A stretch of 8,090 nucleotides of DNA, taken from assembly GCA_903895005.1 (NCBI GenBank), contig CAITSH010000044.1, forward strand, positions 1 through 8,090, read 5' to 3'. The notes beneath the pieces were generated by a model, which saw only the letters and a list, made by a program, of their open reading frames with translations, had not been told where the DNA came from and searched no databases. This document shows positions 1-6,440 of this stretch, in pieces. The translations under genes and the position numbers were made by a program. This DNA comes from an uncultured Pseudomonadota bacterium (lineage in GTDB: Bacteria > Pseudomonadota > Gammaproteobacteria > Burkholderiales > SG8-39). The stretch's first letter is position 1, and the number at the start of each line of letters is the position of its first letter.

Positions 1-17
1 AGATGCTTGTAGCGCAT
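1..17 (-). CDS. Possible start of a further minus-strand gene (partial, runs off the left edge)
   Basis: On the minus strand an ATG at 17-15 is preceded by AGGAG at 28-24 with a 6-nt gap, a textbook ribosome binding site. Only five codons (M-R-Y-K-H) are inside the window, so no product can be named. A competing minus-strand start lies at 66-64 in another frame, also with a purine-rich site (GAGGAAGG, 78-71). Its 22 visible codons include several that are rare in the neighbouring genes (AGA, CGA, ATA), so I prefer the start at 17. If real, the gene would follow the AMDase-like gene in the same direction and could belong to the same transcription unit. The evidence is only the binding site, start codon and strand. 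Confidence 0.3.
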
Positions 18-172
18 GGGATGCTCCTATCCGTCTTCGCAAACAGAAAGGTACACCCCGGGGCATCTCACCTTCCTCTAATGCCCGGATGTTGCACTTC
101 GAAGTTTAATTCGCACATCGCCTGGAAAGCCTCGCCAGTCGGGCATTTCCAGCCGATGTCGTGCACCCAGGC

Positions 173-898
173 TCAGGCCACCTCACGGAACAGCCGGCCC
201 CAGCCCTTGACGAGCTTGGGGTCGACGCCGCACATGCGCAGTTCTTTCCAGACCACCGTGGAAATGGTGTCGTAAATCGGAATGCCGGTTTCTTTTTCGA
301 GTTCTTCGACCAGCGGCGCGCCGCGCAGATTGGTGCAGAAGATCGTGATGGCCTGGGGCTTGGCCTTGGCCACTTCGCGCGTCATCTCGCGGATCTGGTC
401 ATCGGTGACTTCGGAAAAGCTGAAGTTGTCACGGCGTTGCAGATGGCGCTCGGCGACGCAGTCAAATCCGGATTTTTTGTAATTACCAATGATCGCCGCC
501 TGCACGTCGTCGGTGTAGGGCGTCACCAGCCCAAACTTGGTCACGCCCGTGAGCTTGAAAATTTCGTTCAGCGCCAGTACCGAGGTGCAGGCCGGGATGC
601 CGGTCGCGGCAGTGATGTCGGCGCACAGTTTCTCGTCGGCCTCAAAACCAAGCCAACCCGAGGAGGTGCCGTTCCAGCCTATGGCGCCGACCTTGGCGTG
701 CGACAGCAATTCGGCGGCGCGCAGGATTTCGCTGTTGTCGAATTGCGCCAGTGCCTGCTTTGAGAGCGCGATTTCAGTGACACGAAAGCGGCCGAAATGC
801 GCACTGGTGCCCGGGACGCCGGAGACCATAGCGGTGGTGACCGGTTCGAGCACGGTGTTGGAGGAGGGCGTAAGCATGCCCAGCAGGGTTCTGTTCAT
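173..898 (-). CDS. Arylmalonate decarboxylase / maleate isomerase / EutA-like protein (AMDase-like paralogue 1)
   Basis: A 241-residue cytosolic protein of the Asp/Glu racemase superfamily, normal length for arylmalonate decarboxylase (AMDase) and maleate cis-trans isomerase. Visible motifs are an N-terminal GMLTPSSNTVLEP strand-loop (residues 7-19), WNGTSSG (75-81), TPYTDDV (126-132), IFCTN (186-190) and a C-terminal GWGRLF (232-237). Maleate isomerase and racemases have a cysteine in the first loop. Here it is Gly77 followed by Thr78-Ser79, as in AMDase (Gly74-Thr75-Ser76, a dioxyanion hole). Tyr128 and the single catalytic-type Cys188 also match AMDase. This suggests decarboxylation or a related carbanion reaction rather than racemisation, but the substrate is unknown. 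It is the last complete gene of the leftward operon, behind an AT-rich 84-nt spacer. The ATG at 898 has no clear Shine-Dalgarno site. Its paralogue lies on the other side of the amidohydrolase gene. Family assignment is firm; the exact reaction is inferred. Confidence 0.85.
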   Translation of the reverse strand: MNRTLLGMLTPSSNTVLEPVTTAMVSGVPGTSAHFGRFRVTEIALSKQALAQFDNSEILRAAELLSHAKVGAIGWNGTSSGWLGFEADEKLCADITAATGIPACTSVLALNEIFKLTGVTKFGLVTPYTDDVQAAIIGNYKKSGFDCVAERHLQRRDNFSFSEVTDDQIREMTREVAKAKPQAITIFCTNLRGAPLVEELEKETGIPIYDTISTVVWKELRMCGVDPKLVKGWGRLFREVA

Positions 899-982
899 GG
901 GTCGGATCTTTTTAGTGGAGGGTGGAGTACGGCACGATTTTAGTCTTTGGTTTGATATTTAATCTTCGTTTCGATTTTAGGC
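899..982. other. AT-rich intergenic spacer with a 9-bp direct repeat
   Basis: This is the only sizeable gap inside the leftward gene series, and it is clearly richer in A and T than the flanking coding sequence. It contains two copies of CGATTTTAG (935-943 and 972-980) in the same orientation. Read on the minus strand it includes A/T-rich stretches such as TTAAATAT and TAAAAT that could hold a -10 box, but I see no convincing -35 partner. It could hold a secondary promoter or a messenger-processing site for the distal AMDase-like gene. It has no open frame of interest and no terminator-like hairpin that I can see. Confidence 0.4.
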
Positions 983-2491
983 TTATTGCGGCATCCAGCG
1001 GGTGAAGCCGACATCGTATGCCGCTGCGCGCAGCACCATGTCGCGGTAGTAAGGCTCCAGACGCGCCGCCTGTGCGCGAGCGCGGTCGGTTTGCGGCTTG
1101 CAGCGCGCCACGAGTTCACGTGCCTCCGCGCGCAGGGTTTTGGCGTCGACCGTGGTGATGCGTCCGTTTTCGCACACCACGCGCCCGTTGACGATCACCG
1201 TGCGTACCGAACCGCCGTCCTCGCAATACACCAGCTGGCGCGCGAGGTCGTTGAGGGGCGTGAATGCGGCCGTGTCAAGGTCGAGCAGGATGATGTCGGC
1301 GGCGCAGCCCGCGGCGATACGACCCAGCGTGTCCGGCTGTCGCAACGCACGCGCGCCGCCCTGGAACAGCAGGCGCAGGATTTCATGCGCTTGCGGCCAG
1401 TCGCGGTATTCGGGGGTGCCAAGTGTATGCAGCAGCGCCGCGGTCTTGGCCACCAGCCACAGGTTGGTGGTGTCATCCACAGTGGCCTCGTCGGTTCCGA
1501 GGCAAAGCGGCACGCCGGCGGCGCGCATCTTGTAAAAGGGCATTACGCCGCTGCCAAGGCGCAGGTTGCACACCGGGTTGTGCGCGACGGTGCAACCCGA
1601 GGCGGCGAGCAGGGCGATATCGTCGTCATCGACCCATATCGCGTGGATCACCATCATTCGTTCGTCTAACAGGCCCAGGTCGTGCACGTAGCGCACCAGC
1701 GACTTGCCGAATTTTTCGGCGCCCAGCACGCGCTGCAGCTTTGTCTCGAGGATGTGGATGTTGAAGGGCAGGTTGTGGCGCTTGCTTAGTTCTGACAGAC
1801 CGCGGAAGTATTCCACCGTGACGCGCTGCGGCGCAGAGCAGGACACGGCGGCCTGAAGGCGACCTCCTTCGCTGTTGTGCCAGCGCGCGACCAAATGTTC
1901 GTAAAGCGCGAGCAGTTCTTCGCCGCTTTGCCGGGGTGCGCTGTCCATGGCGCGCCGCTCGGCTTCGGGCAGCAGGTCTTTCAGGAAGGGGTACTTGTCG
2001 TATTCGACGATATCGGGCTGGTCGATGGCGACGGTGGCGCGCATGCCCGAGTCGGTGTAGGCCTGCATGATGGCGTCCACCGATTCGCGGCTGGCGAGCG
2101 GGACGTGAAAGGCGTCGTCATGTACGCAGGTGATGCCGCGCTCGAGCATTTCGATGGCGCCAAGCATGGTGCGTACATAGGCGACCCGGCCGGCATCGCC
2201 GTCATCGGCCAGTGGCGGTACCTCGTAGAGCATGAACAGCTCCAGCGGCAGGCCGTCGAGCGTGCCCTTCATCAGGTTTCCGGGCGAATGAAAGTGCGCG
2301 TTGATGAGCCCCGGCATGGCGAGCATGCCTTTCGCGTCAATCACCCGCGCTTTGCCGGTAACGATGCCAGCCCCGGGGCCCACGGCGCTGATGCGCCCGT
2401 TGTCGATGACGATGTCCGCGTCCGGCCAGTCGTGCCCGGCCTCGTCCATGGCGAGCACGCGGGCGTTGCGGATGATCAGGCGTTCAGGCAT
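983..2491 (-). CDS. Metal-dependent amidohydrolase (cytosine deaminase / TrzN-AtzA chlorohydrolase type)
   Basis: A predicted cytosolic zinc hydrolase of about 502 residues acting on a C-N (or C-Cl) bond of a cyclic or substituted amine or amide. An N-terminal beta-sandwich segment (LIIRNARVLAMDE, from residue 5) leads into PGLINAHFH (60-68), with metal ligands His66 and His68. HILE (246-249) supplies the third His and the Glu proton shuttle of the TrzN/cytosine deaminase group. His283 (VIHAIW) and His304 (AHNP) follow, and GTD (332-334) gives the metal-binding Asp334. C-terminal GRIAAGCAADIILLD (390-404) and VIVNGRVV (432-439) complete the amidohydrolase sandwich. The set of catalytic residues looks complete. 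The usual GTDGxxSN loop reads GTDEATVDD, which is unusual. I chose the ATG at 2491 because family members start here. A GTG at 2509 would add six residues. Neither start has a good ribosome site. The gene sits between the two AMDase-like paralogues, so the pathway probably links hydrolysis with their reactions. The substrate is not predictable. Confidence 0.9.
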   Translation of the reverse strand: MPERLIIRNARVLAMDEAGHDWPDADIVIDNGRISAVGPGAGIVTGKARVIDAKGMLAMPGLINAHFHSPGNLMKGTLDGLPLELFMLYEVPPLADDGDAGRVAYVRTMLGAIEMLERGITCVHDDAFHVPLASRESVDAIMQAYTDSGMRATVAIDQPDIVEYDKYPFLKDLLPEAERRAMDSAPRQSGEELLALYEHLVARWHNSEGGRLQAAVSCSAPQRVTVEYFRGLSELSKRHNLPFNIHILETKLQRVLGAEKFGKSLVRYVHDLGLLDERMMVIHAIWVDDDDIALLAASGCTVAHNPVCNLRLGSGVMPFYKMRAAGVPLCLGTDEATVDDTTNLWLVAKTAALLHTLGTPEYRDWPQAHEILRLLFQGGARALRQPDTLGRIAAGCAADIILLDLDTAAFTPLNDLARQLVYCEDGGSVRTVIVNGRVVCENGRITTVDAKTLRAEARELVARCKPQTDRARAQAARLEPYYRDMVLRAAAYDVGFTRWMPQ

Positions 2492-2530
2492 GGGGAAGGG
2501 AGGAAGCACCCTGTGTTTGCGTGTCGGCGT

Positions 2531-3268
2531 CTAGAGGTCAAAAAGCCGGCCCCAGGCGCGGCCGCGCGTCGTGTCGATGCCGGACATTTTCAGGGCTTTC
2601 CATACTGGCAGTACGGTCGAATCGTAGATCGGGATGCCCAGTTCGGTTTCGAGTTCCGGCGCCACAATGCCGGCGGGGAAATTGGTGCAAAAGGTGACAA
2701 TGGCCTGCGGCTTCGTTGCCGCCACGCTGCGCAACATCGTCGCAATATCAGCAGCGGAGACACGCGCGAAGGACAGGTTATCGCGCAGGTCCGAGTGCGC
2801 GCTGGCGACGCATTCGTAGCCTTCGCGTGCGAAGGTCTTGATGACCTTGTCCTGGTAGCCCGCGTCATAAGGGGAGACCAGCGCGTAACGGGTTACCCCG
2901 GTCTTTTTGAGTACCTCGTCGAGTGCCAGCGTGGAGGTGGTACAGGCGATGCCGGTCTGTGCCTTGACGGTGGCGACAAAATCGCGGTCCAGCTTGAAGT
3001 CGATACTGCCGCCCTTGCTGCCGTTCCAGACCAGCACATCGGGCGCGGCGTGTGCCAGCAGGTGCGCGGCGGCAAGCATGCCTTCGGTGTCATAGCCGTC
3101 GGGAAAGGGATCGACCGAGCCGAACACCGGGGTGCGCGAGAAGTGCGCCGAGACCTCGGGGAAATCGCGCAATAGGCCCAGCGTGATGCGCTCGACCACG
3201 GTGTTGCCCGAGGGCGTGATCACGCCCAGGAAACGCGTGTGGCCGTCGAAGTATTCGCGGGGATTCAT
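2531..3268 (-). CDS. Arylmalonate decarboxylase / maleate isomerase / EutA-like protein (AMDase-like paralogue 2)
   Basis: A 245-residue member of the Asp/Glu racemase superfamily and a clear paralogue of the protein at 173-898. Shared elements include GVITPSGNTVVE (15-26), LVWNG (79-83), SPYDAG (132-137), KPQAIVTFCTN (186-196), GIPIYD (211-216) and WGRLF (239-243). The first catalytic position is Gly83 rather than Cys. The second, Cys194, is kept, as is Tyr134, so the active site resembles AMDase. The carboxylate-binding loop reads G-S-K (83-85) where paralogue 1 and AMDase have G-T-S, which hints at a different substrate. I chose the ATG at 3268 because MNPREYF gives an N-terminus like that of the paralogue. 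An in-frame GTG at 3304 would add 12 residues, but homology gives no support for them. It lies 48 nt after dctM and about 39 nt before the amidohydrolase gene. The family is certain; decarboxylase, isomerase or another activity cannot be separated by sequence alone. Confidence 0.85.
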   Translation of the reverse strand: MNPREYFDGHTRFLGVITPSGNTVVERITLGLLRDFPEVSAHFSRTPVFGSVDPFPDGYDTEGMLAAAHLLAHAAPDVLVWNGSKGGSIDFKLDRDFVATVKAQTGIACTTSTLALDEVLKKTGVTRYALVSPYDAGYQDKVIKTFAREGYECVASAHSDLRDNLSFARVSAADIATMLRSVAATKPQAIVTFCTNFPAGIVAPELETELGIPIYDSTVLPVWKALKMSGIDTTRGRAWGRLFDL

Positions 3269-3316
3269 GCGGTCAATTGTATCGCCCGGCCACGCGCCTG
3301 GCACGGGGTTGCGCCG

Positions 3317-4597
3317 TCAGTAGCCCAGCCAGCGCGGCACGGTCAGCACCAGCGGGGGATAGAACATGCAGACAAAGAGCAGTGCATACATCGCGGCGAT
3401 GAACGGCCATACGTGCTTGACCAGTTCCCCCATTTTTATGCCGGCAATGCCGCACAGGACAAACAGCACCACCCCCACCGGCGGGGTGAGCATGCCAATG
3501 ACCAGGTTGAATACGAACAGGAAGCCAAAGTGCAGCGGGTCTATGCCGTAGGAGAGGGCAATGGGATGCAACAGGGGCACCAGCATGATGTAGGCGGCAT
3601 TGGATTCGAGGAACATGCCGACCACAAACAGGGCCGCCGCGACGATGAGGTTGAACACGATGGGGTTGCTGGTAAAGGCGCGCAGCAATTCGGCCAGCTT
3701 GGCCGGCAGCATGTCCACGGTGAGCATGAAGGTCACGGCCGAGGCGAATGCGATCATCGCGCCCACCACCGCAGAGGTGATGGCGGTGCGTATCATCGCC
3801 TCGGGAAGGTCGGCCAGCTTGAGACGGCGGGTGACGAAGAAGCCGATCAGCAACGCGTAGATGACGGCGATGGCCGAACCCTCGGTGGCGGTGAAGGCGC
3901 CGCCGACGATGCCTCCTATAACTACCACTGGCATCATGAAAATGATGATGGAGCGTTTGAGTTCGTGAAAAATACGTACCCAAGAAAAGGCTTCGCCGGT
4001 CGTCGGGTAGTTGCGCCGTATGGCGATCACCGAGCACATGATCATCATGATTAAGACGAGGATGACGCCAGGCACGATGCCGGCCATGAACATGCCGCCC
4101 ACCGAAACGGTGGGGCCGGCCATGAAGGCGTAGACGATCATCGCGCCCGAGGGGGGGATGATGGGTCCCAGGTTGGCTGCAGCGGCGACCACCGCCGATG
4201 AAAATCCGACGCCGTAGACCTTGCGCAGCGAGGGGATGAGCGTGCTGCCCAGCGCGCTCGCATCAGCCACCGCGGCGCCCGAAACGGTGGATAGGCCCAG
4301 GCCGGCAAGCATCGTGACGTGGGCGAGGCCGCCGCGCACGCGCCCAACTACGGCATTGGCGAGGTCGATAAGCCTTTCCATCATGCCGGCCTTGAGCATC
4401 AACTCTCCCGCGAGGATGAAAAACGGGATCGACATCAGAGGGAAGGCGTTGACGGCGTTCATCATGCGCGTGGGCAGCATGTTGAAATCGACGTTGCTGG
4501 CGAGCAGTCCTGCGACGGCGCTGCTGCCAAGGGCAAACGCGAGCGGCATGCCGAGCAGGCCGATCACCATGAACACGACGATGACGATAAGGCTCAT
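3317..4597 (-). CDS. dctM: TRAP transporter large permease subunit (DctM family)
   Basis: A 426-residue integral inner-membrane protein, the normal size for the DctM/SiaM large subunit. It forms the Na+-coupled channel of a TRAP importer with the DctQ subunit and the periplasmic binding protein. It is hydrophobic throughout. Family signatures visible are FPLMSIPFFILAGELM (52-67), SGAAVADASALGS (106-118), NLGPIIPPSGAMIVYAF (142-158), AGIVPG (172-177), TATEGSAIAVIYA (236-248) and GMLTPPVGVVLFV (368-380). Two repeats of a polar re-entrant motif (NLGPIIPPSG and MLTPPVG) are as expected for elevator-type TRAP membrane domains. The start overlaps the dctQ stop in an ATGA arrangement, indicating translational coupling. 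The frame is intact. The substrate is set by the binding protein, so this subunit does not identify it. Confidence 0.95.
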   Translation of the reverse strand: MSLIVIVVFMVIGLLGMPLAFALGSSAVAGLLASNVDFNMLPTRMMNAVNAFPLMSIPFFILAGELMLKAGMMERLIDLANAVVGRVRGGLAHVTMLAGLGLSTVSGAAVADASALGSTLIPSLRKVYGVGFSSAVVAAAANLGPIIPPSGAMIVYAFMAGPTVSVGGMFMAGIVPGVILVLIMMIMCSVIAIRRNYPTTGEAFSWVRIFHELKRSIIIFMMPVVVIGGIVGGAFTATEGSAIAVIYALLIGFFVTRRLKLADLPEAMIRTAITSAVVGAMIAFASAVTFMLTVDMLPAKLAELLRAFTSNPIVFNLIVAAALFVVGMFLESNAAYIMLVPLLHPIALSYGIDPLHFGFLFVFNLVIGMLTPPVGVVLFVLCGIAGIKMGELVKHVWPFIAAMYALLFVCMFYPPLVLTVPRWLGY

Positions 4598-5142
4598 TCG
4601 GCGGACACCATTGCCGGCGCTCCGTGTTCAGGATTGCACGGGCTTCCGGCGAGCACGATCCAGATGAGGTGCAGGGCCGAATGGCCGCAGCCGATGACCA
4701 GAGCGAGAATGAACCATGCCGCCGAAAATTCTAGCGAAGCCATTTTTTCGTCCCATTGCTCCCAGCAGATCAGCACCGATTCCCAGCACACCAGCAGCAT
4801 GAGGACGGTCGAGAGTACGGCGACGATGCGCAGCAGCACGTTGCGCATCGTCGCGGGGAGCTTTGCCGTGAGGATTTCAATGCCGATGTGTGCGCCCGCG
4901 CGAATACCTAGCGGAATGGCGAGGAACATCGACCATACAAAGGTCAGCCGCGAGACCTCGTCGGCCCAGCCGATGGAACTATTGAAGCCGTAACGCAGCC
5001 CGACCTGTGTCGACACCACCAACACCATCACGGTGATGGCTGTGATGATGAGCCAGCCGGCGGCCGCGTCGAGCCAGCCAAGCAGGCGTGCGTAGGGCCG
5101 TAGCCAGCTCGGGCCGGGCAGGGGGGGCGCGTTCATGTGCAT
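4594..5142 (-). CDS. dctQ: TRAP transporter small permease subunit (DctQ family)
   Basis: A 182-residue inner-membrane protein with four predicted hydrophobic segments, at roughly residues 27-47, 64-81, 101-121 and 140-164. This is the architecture of the DctQ small subunit that scaffolds DctM. The DctQ signature is present: an arginine-ended first helix (GLRYGFNSS, 48-56) followed by WADEVSRLTFVWSMFLA (59-75). The gene begins 29 nt after the dctP stop and ends in a 4-nt overlap with dctM, so P, Q and M are one transcription unit in the usual order. Two start codons are close together (ATG at 5142 and at 5136). Neither has a strong Shine-Dalgarno site, and the first is used here. No internal damage is seen. 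Confidence 0.93.
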   Translation of the reverse strand: MHMNAPPLPGPSWLRPYARLLGWLDAAAGWLIITAITVMVLVVSTQVGLRYGFNSSIGWADEVSRLTFVWSMFLAIPLGIRAGAHIGIEILTAKLPATMRNVLLRIVAVLSTVLMLLVCWESVLICWEQWDEKMASLEFSAAWFILALVIGCGHSALHLIWIVLAGSPCNPEHGAPAMVSAE

Positions 5143-5171
5143 CGCGAGTTGGTCGCTGCTCGCCTCGCCGC

Positions 5172-6170
5172 TCAGCCGCCGGCTTTTTTGACTTCTGCGA
5201 GGGCGCGGTCAACCAGGTCCGCTCCGATGCGCTTTTTCACGTCGTCGATCACCCCCGAGGTCATCTGGCGCATCTTGGCGATTTCCGCCGGCGGCATGAC
5301 GTCGTACTGCATGCCTTTTTTCTGCAATTCTGCGAGCGCATCGGCATCGTTCTTGGCTGCCGCGGCGCGTTGCGTGGCAACGGCGTTTTTCATAGCCGTC
5401 TTTATGGCGGCCTGGAACTCTGGCTTGAGACTGTCGATGGCTTTTTTGTTTGCCACGACCGCGATAAAGTCAAAAAAATGAGCTGTGTTGGAAACGTATT
5501 TCTGCACCTCGAAAAAGCGGCTGGCGAGGATCAGGTTGTAGGGGTTCTCGTGGCCGTCGATGACGTTCTGCTGCATCGCCGAGTAAACTTCCTTGATGTC
5601 CATCGACAGGGCGTTGGCACCGAGGGCTTTGAAGGTCGCGAGGTGGGTTTCGTTCGGCTGCAGGCGGATCTTCAGCCCCTTGAGGTCGGCCACGCTTTTG
5701 ATCGGACGCACGTTGTTGGTGACCTGACGGGGGCCGAGCTCCATGTAGCCGAGCGCTACGAAGCCCTTGTCGGCGAGCTTGCCGTTGATGACATCGCCCA
5801 TCGGGCCGTCCATGACCTTGTAGGCCACTTCGCGGGTCGGGAACATGAAGGGCAGGCTCACGGCCTCAAGCTCGGGCACGGTGCGCGACAAAAAGGCCAT
5901 GCCGACCCAGGTCATGGCGATGGTTCCCGCGCGCGTCTGGCTGACGTTCTCCTGCGCACCGCCAAGCTGCATATTAGGGAAGGTCTCTATGATCAGCGCG
6001 CCCTTGGTCGATGCCTCGACTTCCTTCTTGAATTGCTCGACCGAGAGGGTCGAAGAGTGATCGAGTGCGAAGTTGCCGGCAATGCGCAGGCGTTGTTGTG
6101 CTGTGGCAGGAGTGGCGGCAAGGCCGGCGGCAAACGCGGCTGCGAGCAGGGTCAGGGTGAGACGCTTCAT
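5172..6170 (-). CDS. dctP: TRAP transporter periplasmic solute-binding protein (DctP family)
   Basis: A 332-residue secreted binding protein that captures the substrate for the DctQM channel. The start at 6170 is fixed by a signal peptide beginning MKRLTLTLLAAAF, probably cut after ATA (residues 22-24), and by GGAGG at 6182-6178, 7 nt upstream. Reading further back to 6263 would add an unlikely hydrophilic leader. DctP hallmarks include QLGGAQENVSQTRAGTIAM (68-86), LGPRQVTNNVRPI (145-157), ADLKGLKIRLQPNE (161-174), MDIKEVYSAMQQNVIDGHENP (190-210) and a helical C-terminus. Arg148 and Arg169 sit where DctP-family proteins hold the ligand carboxylate, so the imported compound is probably an organic acid. 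It is the first gene of the leftward operon and the one next to the operator-bearing divergent region, so it should be the most directly regulated. The family is certain; the ligand is unknown. Confidence 0.95.
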   Translation of the reverse strand: MKRLTLTLLAAAFAAGLAATPATAQQRLRIAGNFALDHSSTLSVEQFKKEVEASTKGALIIETFPNMQLGGAQENVSQTRAGTIAMTWVGMAFLSRTVPELEAVSLPFMFPTREVAYKVMDGPMGDVINGKLADKGFVALGYMELGPRQVTNNVRPIKSVADLKGLKIRLQPNETHLATFKALGANALSMDIKEVYSAMQQNVIDGHENPYNLILASRFFEVQKYVSNTAHFFDFIAVVANKKAIDSLKPEFQAAIKTAMKNAVATQRAAAAKNDADALAELQKKGMQYDVMPPAEIAKMRQMTSGVIDDVKKRIGADLVDRALAEVKKAGG

Positions 6171-6177
6171 GAGAAAA

Positions 6178-6182
6178 CCTCC
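6178..6182 (-). promoter_or_regulatory. Ribosome binding site of dctP
   Basis: The minus strand reads GGAGG here, seven bases before the ATG at 6170. It is the strongest Shine-Dalgarno site in the window. It decides the start of dctP in favour of the signal-peptide methionine over the upstream ATG at 6263. Its strength suggests that the binding protein is made in excess over the membrane subunits, as is usual for TRAP systems. Confidence 0.85.
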
Positions 6183-6284
6183 GGGTCGTAGGTGTTTATC
6201 GTGGTGTTGATTGTTGCCCGGGTCGCGCCGGGAATGAAACCTGCTCAGCACGAATCGTTCCATGCATCCACATACTGGCCTTTA

Positions 6285-6294
6285 TTGGATACAA
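6285..6294. promoter_or_regulatory. Putative GntR operator copy A (TTGGATACAA)
   Basis: TTGGATACAA differs at one base from the perfect palindrome TTGGATCCAA found 23 bp away (start to start), about two helical turns. Both half-sites, TTG and CAA, are intact. It would lie just downstream of the candidate -10 box of the leftward operon, a repressor-type position. Attribution to the adjacent FCD-type GntR protein is inferred from proximity and from the short palindromes that such regulators bind. Confidence 0.55.
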
Positions 6295-6325
6295 AGCATA
6301 CAATAAATTGGATCCAAAATGGCAA
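6295..6325 (-). promoter_or_regulatory. Candidate promoter of the dctP operon
   Basis: Read on the minus strand, TTGCCA at 6325-6320 resembles a -35 box and TATGCT at 6300-6295 resembles a -10 box (four of six consensus bases). The spacer is 19 bp, longer than the 17-bp ideal, so this is tentative. Operator copy B lies inside the spacer and copy A directly follows the -10 box, which would fit repression by steric block. Other pairings in this AT-rich stretch are possible. Confidence 0.3.
6308..6317. promoter_or_regulatory. Putative GntR operator copy B (perfect palindrome TTGGATCCAA)
   Basis: This is a perfect 10-bp inverted repeat, flanked by A/T on both sides (AAATTGGATCCAAAAT). It is the best-formed of three related sites in the divergent region. 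It falls within the spacer of the candidate dctP promoter. Confidence 0.6.
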
Positions 6326-6397
6326 GTGCAATTCGCTTAATCCTTTTAAATGCGTTCCACCGTCCCGATGGTGAAGCGCGGTACCAAATGGTAAAAA

Positions 6398-6407
6398 TTG
6401 TGTCCAA
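6398..6407. promoter_or_regulatory. Putative GntR operator copy C (TTGTGTCCAA)
   Basis: Read on the minus strand this is TTGGACACAA, two bases away from copy A or copy B apart from the intact TTGG and CAA ends. It lies 33 nt upstream of the regulator's ATG, a position suited to autoregulation of the rightward arm. It is separated from copies A and B by about 90 to 110 bp, so looping between sites is possible but not shown. Confidence 0.5.
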
Positions 6408-6431
6408 ACAACACGTTTGCGTGAATTTTGC

Positions 6432-6435
6432 GGAG
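6432..6435 (+). promoter_or_regulatory. Ribosome binding site of the GntR regulator gene
   Basis: GGAG lies five bases before the ATG at 6441. It supports that start over the in-frame TTG at 6417, which has no comparable site, and over the later ATG at 6501. Confidence 0.6.
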
Positions 6436-6440
6436 CCGCG

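Larger units (their letters stand above)
6171..6440. promoter_or_regulatory. Divergent promoter region between dctP and the GntR regulator gene
   Basis: This 270-nt gap separates the two divergently transcribed arms. Its middle (about 6281-6420) is much richer in A and T than the coding sequence around it. It contains three copies of a 10-bp near-palindrome, listed separately, and a candidate promoter for the leftward operon. The stretch nearer dctP (6183-6280) is more GC-rich and would be the untranslated leader of the dctP messenger. I see no small gene supported by a ribosome site in it. Confidence 0.75.

Noticed and set aside
122..152. Rho-independent terminator at the end of the leftward operon
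   Set aside because: A stem can be drawn, but it is not strongly GC-rich and no run of U follows it on the minus strand.
68..172. In-frame extension of AMDase-like paralogue 1 past its TGA stop (34 further sense codons)
   Set aside because: The protein already ends with the family's normal WGRLF C-terminus and length. The extension uses codons rare in this region (TTA, AGA), so stop-codon readthrough or a nonsense mutation is unlikely.
1877..3175. Plus-strand open frame of 432 codons antisense to the amidohydrolase and AMDase-like paralogue 2
   Set aside because: It runs across two well-supported minus-strand genes and the gap between them. Its translation is rich in Gly, Ala, Val, Arg, His and Asp with no recognisable domain, as expected for the antisense shadow of GC-rich genes.
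5088..6191. Plus-strand open frame of 367 codons antisense to dctP
   Set aside because: It mirrors dctP, which has a signal peptide, a strong ribosome site and full family motifs. The antisense translation has no family features.
6171..6263. Upstream extension of dctP to the ATG at 6263
   Set aside because: It would put a hydrophilic, Arg/His-rich leader before a standard signal peptide, and the GGAGG site clearly points to the ATG at 6170.
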